Positions 25,055 through 35,660 of a stretch of 64,000 bases of DNA are shown here, one piece after another. The stretch spans positions 3,100,001 through 3,164,000 of the forward strand of contig NZ_BSUM01000001.1 of the NCBI RefSeq assembly GCF_030161595.1, read 5' to 3'. The first letter of the stretch is position 1; each line of letters starts with the position of its first letter. A program made the translations under genes and the position numbers. The notes under the pieces are model-generated. The model was not told the origin of the DNA, ran no database searches, and saw only the letters and a list, made by a program, of their open reading frames with translations. The DNA comes from Litorihabitans aurantiacus (GTDB taxonomy: Bacteria > Actinomycetota > Actinomycetes > Actinomycetales > Beutenbergiaceae).

Positions 25055-27614
25055 TGTGGCGGCTCACCTGGGCGCAGATGCGCCGCAACGTCGGCAAGCT
25101 GATCGCCGTCGGGATCGCGATCGCCCTCGGCACGGGATTCATCACGGCCACGTTCGTCACGACGAACGCGGTGGAGCAGACGGCGCTGGCCGCCGCGACG
25201 GCGCAGACCGGTGACCCCGACCTCGTCGTCTCCTCGAGCTCCTACGCCCTCGACGACGCCTCGCGCGACGCCATCGCGGCGGTCGACGGCGTCGCCGCGT
25301 CCCAGGCGTGGACCAACACGTTCCGGGAGGTCGCGACGGCGTCGGGCCAGGAGGTGCTGATGCTCAACCCGCCGGCCGCGGACGACCGGCTCGGGAACAC
25401 GACGCTGCTCGAGGGCGCCGCGCCGTCGGCACCCGGCGAGATCGCCCTCCCCACCGGGACGGCGGACCGCCTCGGCGTGGAGATCGGCGGGAGCGTCGAC
25501 CTCGTCTCGACGGTGTGGTCGGCGGACGGCAGCTCGTCGGAGCGCGTCACCGAGCCGGTCACGGTGGTCGGCCTCCTCGCGGACGGTACGGGCTTCGGTT
25601 TCGGGATGCCGTCCGGACTGGCCGACCAGGCCGACCTGACCCGGTGGCGCGCCGCCGACGGCGAGGCCAGCTACTCCTCCTCACCCTCACGGTCGACGAC
25701 GGCGCCGATCCCGCCGCCGTGCGCGACGCCGTCGCGCAGGTGATCGCCGACGTCGTCCCGGACGCCGCCGCAGGGGGTGACGGCACCACGGTCGTCACCG
25801 CGCAGCAGCACGCGGCCGACGTGGCGGCGGAGCTCACGGGGGCGTCCAGATCTTCCGCGGCCTCATCCTGGCGTTCGCGGCCGTCGCGATGGCGGTGGCC
25901 GGCATCGTCATCGCGAACACGTTCACGGTCCTGGTCGCCCAGCGGACCCGGACGCTCGCGCTGCTGCGGTGCGTCGGCGCGACCAAGGCGCAGGTGCGCC
26001 GGTCGGTGCGCCTGGAGGCGCTCGTGCTCGGTGTCGTGGCCTCGCTCGCGGGGATCGGCGTGGGTCTGGGCATCGGCCAGGTCGCGCTCAGCGTGATCGG
26101 TCGCCGGGCCGAGGGCGTCCCCGCGCCGACGACGGTGCCGATCGACGTCGCGACCATCCTGGTCCCGCTCGTGGTCGGGATCCTCGTCACGGTCGTCTCC
26201 GCCAGCGGCGCGTCCAGGCTGGCGACGTCGGTGGCGCCGCTCGCCGCGATGCGTCCGGTCGACGCGGTGGTCAGCGAGCGCAGCAGGCGCCTGCGGCCGA
26301 TCATCGGCTGGATCCTCACGGGTGGCGGGCTCGCGCTCATGGTGGGCGCGCTCGCCCTGTCGCTCGCCTCCGGGGAGGGCGGCGGGACGTTCGAGCTGAC
26401 GCTCCTGGCGGGCGTGCTCGGCGGGATCGTCTCGATCGTCGGCGTCGTGATGGCGGCGATCACGATCGTCCCGGCCCTCGGCCGCGTCATCGGTCGCCTG
26501 GCCGCACGGGTGGGCGGGGCCCCGGGCCGGCTGGCCGCGACGAACGCGGTGCGCAACCCCCGCCGTGTCACGTCGACCGCGACGGCGCTGCTGGTCGGCG
26601 TCGCGCTCGTCACCATGATGTCGACCGGTGCCGCGATGGCGCGCGAGCAGATGGGGCGCGAGCTCGACGAGCAGTTCGCGATCGACGTCGTGGTGGGTGC
26701 CGACAGCCTGTCCCCCGCGACGGTGGACGCGGTGAGCGACGTCGACGGCGTCGCCGCAACCCTCCTCGTCACGGGCGGGCAGCTGGACGTCACCACGCCG
26801 AACCGGTCCGCGATCGCCACCGTGTTCGTGGCCGATCCCGCTCGGATCGGTGAGGTGCTCGCGACCGCTCCGTCCGACTGGGACGGGTCGACGGTGCTGG
26901 CGGACGGGTACCTGCTCGACGCCGACGGTCCGGTGACGCTGGCGGACGGCACGTCGCTCGACGGCGCGTACCTGCCCGGTCTGCCGGACTACTCCGTGCT
27001 GGTCTCGCCGCAGGTCGCGGCGGGTCTCGACATCGACTCGCCCGCCGAGTCGCTGTGGATCGCCCTGGCCGACGGCGCGGACCCGGTCGCGGCGGCGTCG
27101 GCGATCCGGGACGCCGTCAGCGAGACGACCGCGGGGACCGACGCCGCGGCCCCCAGGTCTCCGGCGGAGCGATCGAGAAGGCCGGCTTCACGCAGGTGCT
27201 CGACGCGCTGCTGGCCGTGATCATCGGGCTGCTGGGCGTCGCCGTCGTGATCGCGCTCATCGGGGTGGCGAACACGCTGTCGCTGTCGGTCCTCGAGCGG
27301 CGGCGCGAGAACGCGCTGCTGCGCGCGCTCGGCCTGACCCGGCGCCAGCTGCGCTCGACGCTCGCGATCGAGGGGGTGCTGCTCGCCGTCGTCGGCGCGG
27401 TGGTCGGTCTGGTGCTGGGACTCCTCTACGGCTGGATCGGGGCGTTCCTGATGCTGGGCTCGACGACGGGGATGGGGCTCTCCGCGCTGACGGTCCCGTG
27501 GGGCGCGGTGCTGGCGGTCCTCGCGGTGGCCGTGACGGCGGGCGTGCTCGCCTCGGTCCTTCCGGCCCGCGGCGCGGCCCGCATCCCCCGGTGGCGGCCC
27601 TCGCCGCCGACTGA
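25054..27614 (+). CDS. FtsX-like ABC transporter permease (MacB family); four frame breaks
   Basis: Repaired length is about 854 residues: membrane segment near the start (LIAVGIAIALGTGFITATFV), a long extracytoplasmic domain, three helices of a first FtsX domain (FAAVAMAVAGIVIANTF), one further helix, a second extracytoplasmic domain, and a C-terminal FtsX domain (ENALLRALGLTRRQLRSTL, VLPARGAARIPPVAALAAD). Breaks are at C25674, the G run 25838-25842 and the C runs 27150-27154 and 27585-27589; each is cured by one added C or G and then the domain order is uninterrupted. With the ATPase it forms an exporter of the MacB/YknXYZ kind. Substrate unknown. Confidence 0.85.
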
Positions 27615-27621
27615 GGGGCAA

Positions 27622-27636
27622 GCGCCTCACAGGCGC
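27622..27636 (+). terminator. Short hairpin after the FtsX permease gene
   Basis: GCGCCT (27622-27627) pairs with AGGCGC (27631-27636) around a 3-nt loop, 7 bp after the repaired stop. A pair of imperfect direct repeats rich in CGGCCG and GTTACC follows, then the palindromic repeats at 27696. Confidence 0.4.
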
Positions 27637-27695
27637 GGCCGACCCGCCCGTTACCAGCCCGGCCGGCCTGCCCGGTACCGGCCCCACCCACAGCT

Positions 27696-27830
27696 GAGAA
27701 TGCGGGTGGCTGCTCTATCAGCGCGATAGAGCAGTCACCCGCATGGTCGGTCTCGACTCGACGGCCCACCCGGAACCGAGAATGCGCCTGACTGCCGAAC
27801 CGGCTCGATTCAGCAGTCAGGCGCATGGTC
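27696..27830. repeat. REP/BIME-like palindromic repeat pair 1 (copies R1 and R2)
   Basis: R1 (27696-27748) and R2 (27778-27830) start 82 bp apart. Each begins GAGAATGCG and ends CGCATGGTC around a stem with TGRCTGC near one side and GCAGTCA on the other. R1 pairs over 18 bp (one G-U); R2 pairs over 12 bp. The inner bases differ between copies (GGG/CCC against CCT/AGG) but remain complementary. The pair lies between two convergent genes, where it could act as a terminator. Confidence 0.85.
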
Positions 27831-27867
27831 GTATCCCCGACGGCGGTATTGCTGGCCGCGCAGACGG

Positions 27868-28794
27868 TCACGCGGCGGCCCTGGTGAGTGCTCGCATCGT
27901 CCGTCGCACCTCGAGCGGGAGCAGTCCGCGCCGGAGATCTTCGGCGTCGTAGCGGAGGACGACCGTCCGCTCCCCCACCATCCAGTTCTGCCGTCGGCGG
28001 TCGAGGCGGCTCGACGTCGGGCGGTCGTGGATGCTCACCCCGTCGATCTCGACGACGAGCCATCGTCCGTCCGGCAGCCGCCAGGCGAGATCACCACGTG
28101 CGCGGACGCTGCCGTCGACGTCGAGCAACGGGAGCTGCAAGGTGGTCGGTGGAATGCCCGCGTCGACGCACTGGAGGCGTGCCCACGTCTCCAGGAAGGA
28201 CTCGGCCCGCCCGTCGGCGAGCACGCCCCACTCCCGCAACCGGGCGACGCCGCGATGACCGGCCGCGCGGACCACGAGCTCGTCGACCGATCGGAGATGG
28301 CCCCGGTTCAGCGCCCAGTCGAGAACGGCCACGAGGTGCAACCGGTCGAGGTGCGGCAGTGCCTGCACGACGGCGTCCAGCACCACCGCCGCCAGTCTTC
28401 CACCGGCCGTCGTGACCGCGAAGTGGTCGTTCTGCGCACCACCGCGACCTCGCCGACGACTCCGCCGCACCGCTCGAGCGCGCCAGATGCGTGGCAGCGC
28501 CCAGCAGCCGTGGAGGCGTAGGGCAGCGAGACCGACCGCGACAGCCCCGTCACCCGACGCGAGCAGCGCGATCTCCACCTCTCGCCGCTCGCGCTCGGCG
28601 ATGGTCCTCTCGAGGTAGGGCTCGACGTCGAGCACGCCCGGTGACGGCTGCGACCAGACGCCCTGGTCCAACCGTCGGCGGCGGGCGCGGTGGTCGAGAT
28701 GTCCCACCTCGCACTGGTGCACCGTCAGAAGTCCGCACTGGGCGCGCGCCAGCGCGGCGAGAGTCGGGGTGAGCGGAGCGAGGTGGCGTCCCAT
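27868..28794 (-). CDS. AbiEi/DUF559-type protein: N-terminal winged helix and C-terminal Vsr-like nuclease fold
   Basis: Encodes 308 residues. The start (LTPTLAALARAQCGLLTVHQ, then RRRRLDQGVWSQPSPGVL) is the AbiEi-like winged-helix pattern common in actinobacteria. The end (GDLAWRLPDGRWLVVEIDGV, DRRRQNWMVGERTVVLRYDAEDL) matches DUF559, related to the Vsr/restriction endonuclease fold, with Asp and the ExD pair in place. Proteins of this type are abundant in actinobacteria, frequently outside any toxin-antitoxin pair; their role is undetermined. ATG at 28794. It is flanked on both sides by palindromic repeat pairs. Confidence 0.78.
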   Translation of the reverse strand: MGRHLAPLTPTLAALARAQCGLLTVHQCEVGHLDHRARRRRLDQGVWSQPSPGVLDVEPYLERTIAERERREVEIALLASGDGAVAVGLAALRLHGCWALPRIWRARAVRRSRRRGRGGAQNDHFAVTTAGGRLAAVVLDAVVQALPHLDRLHLVAVLDWALNRGHLRSVDELVVRAAGHRGVARLREWGVLADGRAESFLETWARLQCVDAGIPPTTLQLPLLDVDGSVRARGDLAWRLPDGRWLVVEIDGVSIHDRPTSSRLDRRRQNWMVGERTVVLRYDAEDLRRGLLPLEVRRTMRALTRAAA

Positions 28795-29007
28795 GATGGA
28801 ACTGTGCCGCCGACTGACCGGTGCAACCGCCGTCGTCCACAGGCACGCGCAATCAAGTGACGCAGCGCAGCTCTGGGGACAGTCGGAGTACGCACTCGAC
28901 GAGGACTGAACGACCTCTCTCGACGCCGGCAGACTCGCTCACCCGCGCCCACCGTCGAGCCGGAAGGACAACGCGATCGTCGCCCGGCCCTCCCGTGCCC
29001 GTCGGCG

Positions 29008-29132
29008 AACATGCGTGGCACAACTGAATTCGCCGCGTTCAGCAGTCACCTGCATGGTCGCCCTCCCGACCCATCGGCGAGCATGCACACGACTGCCCTA
29101 TCGACGCGATACGGCAGTCACACGCATTCTCG
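29008..29132. repeat. REP/BIME-like palindromic repeat pair 2 (copies R3 and R4)
   Basis: R3 (29008-29060) is the most degenerate copy: GAACATGCG start, CAGCAGTCACC and GCATGGTCG at the end. R4 (29079-29132) runs GAGCATGCA to CGCATTCTCG with CTATCG-ACG-CGATA at the centre. Starts are 71 bp apart, 11 less than in the other three pairs, and the two copies have opposite end types (CATGGTC against CATTCTC). Confidence 0.75.
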
Positions 29133-29197
29133 GCGACCAGCGTCACGGATGAGCGACCCGCGGACCGAGGCCCCGAGGCGCCGAGGCCGGGACGCGT

Positions 29198-29231
29198 AGC
29201 GGCCCGGCTCCACGTCGGGAGCCGGGCCGCT
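29198..29231 (-). terminator. Terminator of the rpsF-ssb-rpsR-rplI operon
   Basis: AGCGGCCCGGCTC (29198-29210) and GAGCCGGGCCGCT (29219-29231) form a perfect 13-bp stem with an 8-nt loop, 36 bp after the rplI stop on the minus strand. Confidence 0.8.
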
Positions 29232-29266
29232 GCGGGCGGTGCGCCCCGCGGGGGCGCAGCCGGAGG

Positions 29267-29722
29267 TCAGTCGCGCGCGGCGACGACCTCCACGGTCACC
29301 TTCGCGGCGACCTCGTCGTGCAGGTGCACGACGACCTGGTGCTTGCCGAGGGTCTTGATGTGACCCTTCGCCTCGATCTTGCGGCGGTCGACGGCGGGGC
29401 CACCGGACGCCTTGACGGCGTCGGCGATGTCCTTGGTCGTGACCGCACCGAAGAGACGGCCGCCGGCGCCGGAGCGCGCGGGGACGGAGAAGGTCTTCGA
29501 CTCGAGCGAGTCGCGGACCGCCGAGGCGGCCTCGACCGTCGCGTGCGCACGCTTGGCGCGCGCGGCGCGGATCGCCTCGACCTCCTTGGCGGCACCCTTG
29601 GTCCAGCCGGTGGCCAGACCGCGGGGGACGAGGTAGTTACGGGCGTACCCGTCCTTGACCTCGACGACGTCGCCGGGCGCACCCAGACCGGTCACCTCGT
29701 GCGTGAGGATCAGCTTTGCCAT
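29267..29722 (-). CDS. rplI: 50S ribosomal protein L9
   Basis: Encodes 151 residues, normal length. The N-terminal rRNA-binding domain has the L9 signature ([36 protein letters not shown]), then the long connecting helix ([20 protein letters not shown]) and the C-terminal domain ([18 protein letters not shown], ending VEVVAARD). Last gene of the operon rpsF-ssb-rpsR-rplI; 15 bp separate it from rpsR. An AGGAGAGAAGA-type purine tract precedes the ATG. Confidence 0.97.
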   Translation of the reverse strand: MAKLILTHEVTGLGAPGDVVEVKDGYARNYLVPRGLATGWTKGAAKEVEAIRAARAKRAHATVEAASAVRDSLESKTFSVPARSGAGGRLFGAVTTKDIADAVKASGGPAVDRRKIEAKGHIKTLGKHQVVVHLHDEVAAKVTVEVVAARD

Positions 29723-29737
29723 GGTCTTCTCTCCTGA

Positions 29738-29977
29738 TCAGCGAGCGGAGCTCGAGTAGGGGAGCAGAGCCATCTCGCGGGCGTTCTTCACTGCCCGGGC
29801 GATCTTGCGCTGGTCCTGCACGGAGACACCGGTCACGCGGCGCGCGCGGATCTTGCCGCGGTCCGAGATGAACTTGCGCAGCAGAACGGTGTCCTTGTAG
29901 TCGACCGCACCCTCGAGCTTGACGCTCTTGAGCGGGCTGACCTTCTTCTTCGGCTTGCGAAGGACGGGCTTCGCCAT
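29738..29977 (-). CDS. rpsR: 30S ribosomal protein S18
   Basis: Encodes 79 residues. [19 protein letters not shown] and [20 protein letters not shown] are the S18 signature; it partners S6 on the small subunit platform, and S6 is encoded two genes upstream. No Cys zinc ribbon residues are visible in the N-terminus, so this is the zinc-independent form, and it may be the only copy. ATG at 29977 after a GGAGAAAATC purine-rich leader. Confidence 0.97.
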   Translation of the reverse strand: MAKPVLRKPKKKVSPLKSVKLEGAVDYKDTVLLRKFISDRGKIRARRVTGVSVQDQRKIARAVKNAREMALLPYSSSAR

Positions 29978-30030
29978 GATTTTCTCCTTCGGTGATCAGT
30001 CCGGCGCGAGGGCGCCAGGACCGGTGATGT

Positions 30031-30579
30031 CTAGAACGGGGGCTCGTCCGAGTAGGAGCTGGAGCCACCCGAGGCCCACGGGTCGTCGTTGTTCGAGCCA
30101 CCGCCCGAACCGCCCCGCGAACCTCCCGACTGCTCGCCGTAGCCGCCACCGTTGCCGCCGCCGCTGTAACCGCCGCCGCCCCCACCGGAGAAGCCGCCAC
30201 CGCCGCCGCCACCGCGCTGGGCGCGGGTGACCTTGGCCGTGGCGTACCGCAGCGAGGGGCCGATCTCGTCGACCTGGAGCTCGACGACGGTGCGCTTCTC
30301 ACCCTCACGGGTCTCGTAGGAGCGCTGGACCAGGCGGCCGGTGGCCACCACGCGGGTTCCCTTGGTGAGGGACTCCGCCACGTTCTCCGCGGCCTCGCGC
30401 CAGATCGAGCAGCGCATGAACAGCGTGTCGCCGTCCTTCCACTCGTTGCTCTGACGGTCGAACGTGCGGGGCGTGGACGCGATCGTGAAGTTCGCGACTG
30501 CCGCGCCGCTGGGCGTGAAGCGCAGCTCGGGGTCAGCCGTGAGGTTGCCGATCACGGTGATGACGGTCTCGCCTGCCAT
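30031..30579 (-). CDS. ssb: Single-stranded DNA-binding protein
   Basis: Encodes 182 residues. OB-fold domain over the first ~115 ([60 protein letters not shown]), then a Gly-rich disordered tail (about 120-172, long runs of Gly with Ser and Tyr) and an acidic tip SDEPPF that recruits replication and repair proteins. It protects single-stranded DNA at forks. Usual actinobacterial position between rpsF and rpsR. ATG 30579 preceded by a CAGGAGC ribosome site. Confidence 0.97.
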   Translation of the reverse strand: MAGETVITVIGNLTADPELRFTPSGAAVANFTIASTPRTFDRQSNEWKDGDTLFMRCSIWREAAENVAESLTKGTRVVATGRLVQRSYETREGEKRTVVELQVDEIGPSLRYATAKVTRAQRGGGGGGGFSGGGGGGYSGGGNGGGYGEQSGGSRGGSGGGSNNDDPWASGGSSSYSDEPPF

Positions 30580-30661
30580 GGATGCTCCTGGAGGTGTGAA
30601 GTGTCAGACGTGCGGTGGCGCGCAGGGCGTCGCGGTGAGCGTCGCTCGGCGAGCCGGTGGC

Positions 30662-30952
30662 TCAGTGAGCGTCGGGACGCAGCAGCTTGGTGCGCAGGAC
30701 GGCCTCGTTGAGGCCGAGCTGGCGGTCGAGCTCCTGGGCGAGCTCGGGCGTGGCCGTCATGTTGACGACGGCGTAGATGCCCTCGGCGCGCTTGGAGATC
30801 TCGAACGCGAGACGGCGCTTGCCCCAGATGTCGACCTTGTCGACGGAGCCACCACCGGTCGTGATCACGGAAAGGAACTTCTCGAGCGACGGAGCGACGG
30901 TGCGCTCGTCGACCTCGGGGTCGAGGATCAACATCAACTCGTACTGACGCAT
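30662..30952 (-). CDS. rpsF: 30S ribosomal protein S6
   Basis: Encodes 96 residues: [19 protein letters not shown], then [20 protein letters not shown] are the S6 signature. ATG at 30952 follows AGAGGAGGTGGG at good spacing; a longer upstream frame has no support. First gene of the S6-SSB-S18-L9 operon, 135 bp downstream of the penicillin-binding protein gene. In many bacteria S6:S18 binds the leader of this operon; no such structure was assessed here. Confidence 0.97.
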   Translation of the reverse strand: MRQYELMLILDPEVDERTVAPSLEKFLSVITTGGGSVDKVDIWGKRRLAFEISKRAEGIYAVVNMTATPELAQELDRQLGLNEAVLRTKLLRPDAH

Positions 30953-31087
30953 TCGATACCCACCTCCTCTGGTCTGGACGGTCACGGACTCTCCGTGACA
31001 GGAGGGTGATGCGTTGGTCCGTGCGCCATCGCCCCGGGTCGGGGTGGTGAGCACGCGGACGTCAGATCGTACCAGGGCGCAGCGCCC

Positions 31088-33568
31088 TCAGGAGGTCGGC
31101 GACGGCGCAGGTGTGGGCGAGGGTGCCGGCGTCGGGGTCGGCTGCGGCGTGGGTGTGGGCGACGGCGACGGCGGAGCGGTCGTCGGCTCCTGGGTCGGTT
31201 CCTGAGTCGGCTCCGGAGTCGGCTCCTGGGTGGGCTCCGGCTCCGGCTCCGGCTCCTCCGTGGGCTCCGGCTCGGCAGCCGGCCCCGTCGAGACGACGAT
31301 CGTCACCGTCGAGCCCACCGCGGCCTGCCCACCCCCGGGCTCGCTCCGGATCACCTGACCGGCGGCGACGTCGTCGGACTCCTCGTTCCTGGTCGCGACG
31401 GCGAAGCCCGCCGCCTCGAGCGCGGCCCGCGCCTCGCCCTCGCCCAGCCCGGCCACCGCCGGGACGTCGACGGTCTCGGGCTCGGTCTGCGTGGGCGTCG
31501 GGGTCGGGGTGGGCGTCGGCCGCACGGGCGCGCTGCGCGCCGGGAACTCGAGCACCTCCATCCCCTCCGTGGCCTTCTCCATGTAGCTCGTCCACAGGTC
31601 GGTCGGCACCGTGCCGCCCGCGACGACGCTGTAGCCGCCGAACGGCGTGATGGGGTCCTCCGTGCCGTCCGGTCCCGTCTGGTACATCGCGACGACCGTC
31701 GCCAGCTGCGGCACGTAGCCGGCGAAGGAGACGCCCTTGTACTCGTTCGACGAGCCGGTCTTGCCGGCGGCGGGACGCCCGAGCTCGCTCGCGGTCTCAC
31801 CCGACCCGCGCTGCACCACCTGCGTCATGGCGTACGTCGCGTCGGCGGCGACCTGCGGCTCGATGACGCGCTCCGCCGTCGTGTCCCCCTGGTGGACGAT
31901 CACGCCGTCCTGCAGCACGCGGTCGATGACGTGCGTGGGGCGCTTCTCCCCCTGTGCCGCGAAGGTGGCGAACACCGTGGCCATGTCGATCGCGTGCGGC
32001 GACGCGTTGCCGAGCACGTTGGAGAGCACGGGCACGAGGCCGGAGGTGTCGGCCGGGAGGCCGAGCTTGACCGCGGTGTCGACGAGCTTCTGCCCGGGTT
32101 CGCCGCCCTCGCTGATGTCGCGGTTGAGCTGCACGTAGGGCGAGTTGACCGAGTCCACCGTCGCCTCGACGAGGTCGATCCGCCCGCGGTCGCGCCGGTC
32201 GTAGTTGTTGACGACGTAGCCGTCCACGTCCATCCCCGTGTAGCTGTCGTACCGCTGCTCGAGCGTCATGCCCTCCTCGAGCGCGGCCACGAGCGCGAAC
32301 GGCTTGAACGTCGAACCGCCCTGGTAGACCGCCTGGGTCGCGCGGTTGAGCGACTCCGTCAGGAAGTCCCGCCCGCCGTACAACGCGCGCACCCCGCCCG
32401 TGGCCGGGTCGATCGAGACGAGCGTGGCGCGCAGCCCCTCGGCGTGGTCGTCGGGCAGCTCGTTCTCGATGGTCTCGACGGCGGCGGCCTGCATCCCGGC
32501 GTCGAACGTCGTGACCACCTGGAGGCCGAGGCGGTTCAGCTCGTCCTCGGTGAACGGCGCGTCCTCACCCGTGGTGAGCTCGGCGACCGCCATCTGGAGC
32601 AGGTAGCCGTTCGTCCCGCCGTAGGTGTCGGGCCGGGCGCTGTCGACAACGGCGGGGAACGTCTGCGCCGCGCGCTCGTCCGCGGTGATCGTGCCGTCGC
32701 TCTCCATGAAGTCGAGCGTGCGGTTCCAGCGCGCCTCCGCCTGCTCGGGCGAGACGGCCGGATCCCAGGCGCTCGGCGCCGGGATGATGCCGGCGAGCAT
32801 GGCGGAGTCCGACAGCGTCATCTCGGCCGCGGGCTTGCCGAAGTACGCCTGGGACGCGGCCTCGACGCCGTACGCGCCGCGCCCGTAGTAGATCGTGTTC
32901 ATGTAGGCGTCGAGGATCTGCGACTTGTCGAGCTCCTGCTCGACCTTCACGGCCAGGATCGCCTCGCGGAACTTGCCCACGTAGTCGGTGGTGCGGCCGA
33001 GGTAGTAGTTCTCGACGTACTGCTGCGTCAGTGTCGAGGCGCCCTGCCGGTCGTTGCCGCGCAGGTTGTTCCACAGCGCCCGCGCGATACCGATCGGGTC
33101 GATGCCCGCGTTGGAGTAGAAGCGCCGGTCCTCGGAGGCGACGACGGCGTCACCCACGTGCGCCGGCAGCGTCGTGGTGTCGATGATGGTCCGGTCGACC
33201 TCGGCGATCTCCCCGATCGGGGTCGTGCCGTCGGAGAAGTAGATGGTCGAGCCCTCGGCGACGGCGAGCTCGGTCGGCTCCGGCACGTCGGTGGTCGCGT
33301 AGGCGACCGCGAACAGCCCGACGACGGCGGCCACGCCCGTCGCGAAGGTCGCGAGCAGCACGCGCCAGCTGGGCAGCCAGCGGCGCACCGGACCGAGGCC
33401 GGCGCGCGGGTAGTTCCAGCCCTTCTTCCGCACCGGCCGGCGACGGCGGCGGGCGGCTCCCTTCGCGCTCGTGCCCGCCTTCGCGCCCGTGCCCGCCTTC
33501 GCGCCGCGCACCGAGGTGCGCGTGACCGACGGGGTCGGCTTCCTGGACGGGGGCTTGCTCGCTGCCAC
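31088..33568 (-). CDS. Bifunctional penicillin-binding protein (PBP1/PonA type) with C-terminal PASTA domain
   Basis: Encodes 826 residues. Basic Arg/Lys-rich cytoplasmic head, one membrane anchor (about 70-92), a GT51 transglycosylase domain with catalytic Glu146 in SEDRRFY and [11 protein letters not shown], and a transpeptidase domain with Ser419 in STFK, SVN (in VDSVNSPY) and KTGSS. A single PASTA domain ([39 protein letters not shown]) is followed by a Pro/Thr/Glu/Ser-rich tail. It polymerises and crosslinks peptidoglycan. GTG at 33568 is chosen because a GAAGGAGACG site precedes it; the frame is open further upstream. Expected to be membrane-bound, facing out. Confidence 0.93.
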   Translation of the reverse strand: MAASKPPSRKPTPSVTRTSVRGAKAGTGAKAGTSAKGAARRRRRPVRKKGWNYPRAGLGPVRRWLPSWRVLLATFATGVAAVVGLFAVAYATTDVPEPTELAVAEGSTIYFSDGTTPIGEIAEVDRTIIDTTTLPAHVGDAVVASEDRRFYSNAGIDPIGIARALWNNLRGNDRQGASTLTQQYVENYYLGRTTDYVGKFREAILAVKVEQELDKSQILDAYMNTIYYGRGAYGVEAASQAYFGKPAAEMTLSDSAMLAGIIPAPSAWDPAVSPEQAEARWNRTLDFMESDGTITADERAAQTFPAVVDSARPDTYGGTNGYLLQMAVAELTTGEDAPFTEDELNRLGLQVVTTFDAGMQAAAVETIENELPDDHAEGLRATLVSIDPATGGVRALYGGRDFLTESLNRATQAVYQGGSTFKPFALVAALEEGMTLEQRYDSYTGMDVDGYVVNNYDRRDRGRIDLVEATVDSVNSPYVQLNRDISEGGEPGQKLVDTAVKLGLPADTSGLVPVLSNVLGNASPHAIDMATVFATFAAQGEKRPTHVIDRVLQDGVIVHQGDTTAERVIEPQVAADATYAMTQVVQRGSGETASELGRPAAGKTGSSNEYKGVSFAGYVPQLATVVAMYQTGPDGTEDPITPFGGYSVVAGGTVPTDLWTSYMEKATEGMEVLEFPARSAPVRPTPTPTPTPTQTEPETVDVPAVAGLGEGEARAALEAAGFAVATRNEESDDVAAGQVIRSEPGGGQAAVGSTVTIVVSTGPAAEPEPTEEPEPEPEPTQEPTPEPTQEPTQEPTTAPPSPSPTPTPQPTPTPAPSPTPAPSPTS

Positions 33569-33800
33569 GGGGGCGTCTCCTTCTCGGCACGGGGACCCGC
33601 GGCGCCGACCGACGCGTCGCGGGCCTCTCCAGTATGGCCAGCGGCACCGACACGGCGGCCGCTCCTGGGGACGGTTGCGCGGACTCCGCCGCAAGGGTTC
33701 ACGACTTCAGCACAACCGGCACGAGGTGCGCCCCGCCGACGTGACCCTGCTCACCCGGGCCCGACGCACGCGGTGGAGGCGTTGACTCGCCCCGCGCCCC

Positions 33801-33821
33801 GATGTATCAATGCGATACATC
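33801..33821. promoter_or_regulatory. PadR-type operator
   Basis: GATGTATC (33801-33808) and GATACATC (33814-33821) form a perfect inverted repeat with a 5-bp spacer. This contains ATGTAT-N7-ATACAT, the PadR-family operator pattern, 53 bp before the PadR gene, suggesting autoregulation and control of the inositol synthase gene. The rest of 33569-33874 holds this operator and the PBP promoter side and no other gene. Confidence 0.75.
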
Positions 33822-33874
33822 GAACGACCGTGACGTTCCGATGCATCGACCCCGAGACGAGAGAGGTGGCAGCC

Positions 33875-34522
33875 GTGGCGCGCAGACGCAGCGACGTGCT
33901 GGACCTCGCGATCCTCGGTCGCCTCGCGAGCGGACCGCTGCACGGCTACGAGCTGCGCAAGCGCCTCGCCGCCACGCTCGGACCGTTCCGGAGCCTGTCC
34001 TTCGGCTCGCTCTACCCGCGGCTGCGCGCCCTGCAGCAGGTCGGCTGGATCACGTCGGCCGACACGGCGGACCTCCCGCACGCGCTCGCCAGCAAGCGTT
34101 CTCGCGTGAGCTACGAGCTGACCGCCGCCGGCAAGGAGCACCTCGCCCAGGCGCTCACGGCGAGCGACCCGGCGGCGTGGGACGACGACGTCTTCGACGT
34201 CCGGTTCTCGATGTTCGGCGCCACCGACCCCCAGACCCGGCTGCGCATCCTCGAGGGCAGGCGCACGCGCGTGCTCGAGCGGCGCGAGGCCACCCGGGCC
34301 GCCGCCGCGCGCAACCGCGAGCGCCGCGACTCCTACACCGCGGAGCTCCAGCGCCACGGGCTGGAGATCCTCGACACGGAGGTCGGCTGGCTCGAGCGGC
34401 TGATCGCCACCGAGCGCGCCGCGACCTCCTCGACCACCCCACCCACCACCGCGCGGCCCCCGGTCGCGGCGGACGAACCGGCGGGATCACCCCCGCCGGA
34501 ACCACCCCCAGAAGGAGAACCG
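33875..34522 (+). CDS. PadR-family transcriptional regulator
   Basis: About 216 residues. The N-terminal winged helix reads [40 protein letters not shown] and [14 protein letters not shown]; the C-terminal part is a helical dimerisation region ([20 protein letters not shown]). GTG 33875 follows GAGAGG. Oddity: no in-frame stop separates it from the inositol synthase, so as written the two are one frame. The C runs 34490-34494 and 34505-34509 both sit before the junction; if each is one C short, the frame ends at TGA 34524-34526, overlapping the synthase ATG as ATGA. I therefore treat it as a separate gene. Confidence 0.85.
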
Positions 34523-35617
34523 ATGAGTTCCATCCGCGTCGCGATCGCCGGCGTCGGGAACTGCGCGAGCTCGCTCGTGCAGGGCGTCGAGTACTACAAG
34601 GACGCCGACCCGAGCAGCAAGGTGCCCGGCCTCATGCACGTGCAGTTCGGCGAGTACCACGTGGGGGACCTCGAGTTCGTCGCCGCGTTCGACGTCGACG
34701 CCAAGAAGGTCGGCCAGGACCTCTCGGCCGCGATCGTCAGCAGCGAGAACAACACGATCAAGATCTCCGACGTGCCGCCCTCCGGCGTGCAGGTCCAGCG
34801 CGGTCCGACCCTGGACGGTCTCGGCAAGTACTACCGCGAGACCATCGAGGAGTCCACGGACGAGGTCGTCGACGTCGTCTCCGTGCTGCGCGAGACGCAG
34901 GCCGACGTGCTGGTGTGCTACCTCCCCGTCGGGTCCGAGGACGCCGCGAAGTTCTACGCGCAGGCCGCGATCGACGCCGGTGTGGCGTTCGTGAACGCCC
35001 TGCCCGTCTTCATCGCCGGCACGCCCGAGTGGGCCGACAAGTTCACCGCGGCCGGCGTGCCGATCGTCGGTGACGACATCAAGTCCCAGGTCGGGGCGAC
35101 CATCACGCACCGCGTGCTCGCCCGCCTGTTCGAGGACCGCGGCGTCATCCTGGACCGCACGTACCAGCTGAACGTCGGCGGCAACATGGACTTCAAGAAC
35201 ATGCTCGAGCGCGACCGCCTCGAGTCGAAGAAGATCTCCAAGACGCAGGCCGTCACCTCCAACCTCACCGACGCCGCGTTCGCCGGCAAGACCGAGGACC
35301 GCAACGTCCACATCGGCCCGAGCGACTACGTCGCGTGGCTCGACGACCGCAAGTGGGCCTACGTCCGCATGGAGGGTCGCGCGTTCGGCGACGCCCCGCT
35401 CAACATGGAGTACAAGCTCGAGGTCTGGGACTCGCCCAACTCGGCCGGCGTCATCATCGACGCCGTGCGCGCCGCGAAGATCGCGAAGGACCGCGGTGTG
35501 GGTGGCCCCATCACCTCCGCCTCGGCGTACTTCATGAAGTCGCCGCCGGAGCAGATCGAGGACGGCGCCGCGCGCCGCCAGCTCGAGGCGTTCATCGCGG
35601 GCGACGTCGAGCGCTGA
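34523..35617 (+). CDS. ino1: Inositol-3-phosphate synthase
   Basis: Encodes 364 residues, the actinobacterial length. NAD-binding motif [16 protein letters not shown] (residues 6-21), then [60 protein letters not shown] and [13 protein letters not shown], all diagnostic. It turns glucose 6-phosphate into inositol 3-phosphate, the source of phosphatidylinositol and mycothiol. The ATG at 34523 has a strong GAAGGAG site, arguing against a true fusion to the PadR protein encoded upstream in the same frame. The PadR-ino1 pairing is known in other actinobacteria and suggests inositol-related control. Confidence 0.95.
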   Translation: MSSIRVAIAGVGNCASSLVQGVEYYKDADPSSKVPGLMHVQFGEYHVGDLEFVAAFDVDAKKVGQDLSAAIVSSENNTIKISDVPPSGVQVQRGPTLDGLGKYYRETIEESTDEVVDVVSVLRETQADVLVCYLPVGSEDAAKFYAQAAIDAGVAFVNALPVFIAGTPEWADKFTAAGVPIVGDDIKSQVGATITHRVLARLFEDRGVILDRTYQLNVGGNMDFKNMLERDRLESKKISKTQAVTSNLTDAAFAGKTEDRNVHIGPSDYVAWLDDRKWAYVRMEGRAFGDAPLNMEYKLEVWDSPNSAGVIIDAVRAAKIAKDRGVGGPITSASAYFMKSPPEQIEDGAARRQLEAFIAGDVER

Positions 35618-35660
35618 GAACCGCCTGAGCCGCACCTCGGCCCGAGCCGTACCTCGGGCC

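Larger units (their letters stand above)
28795..29266. other. Intergenic region with repeat pair 2 and the rplI terminator
   Basis: No gene supported over 470 bp. It contains the promoter side of the AbiEi/DUF559 gene, the palindromic repeats at 29008-29132 and a terminator hairpin at 29198-29231. Confidence 0.7.

Noticed and set aside
31088-31330. Repetitive Pro/Thr/Glu/Ser codons as an independent repeat element
   Set aside because: They are the in-frame low-complexity tail of the penicillin-binding protein.
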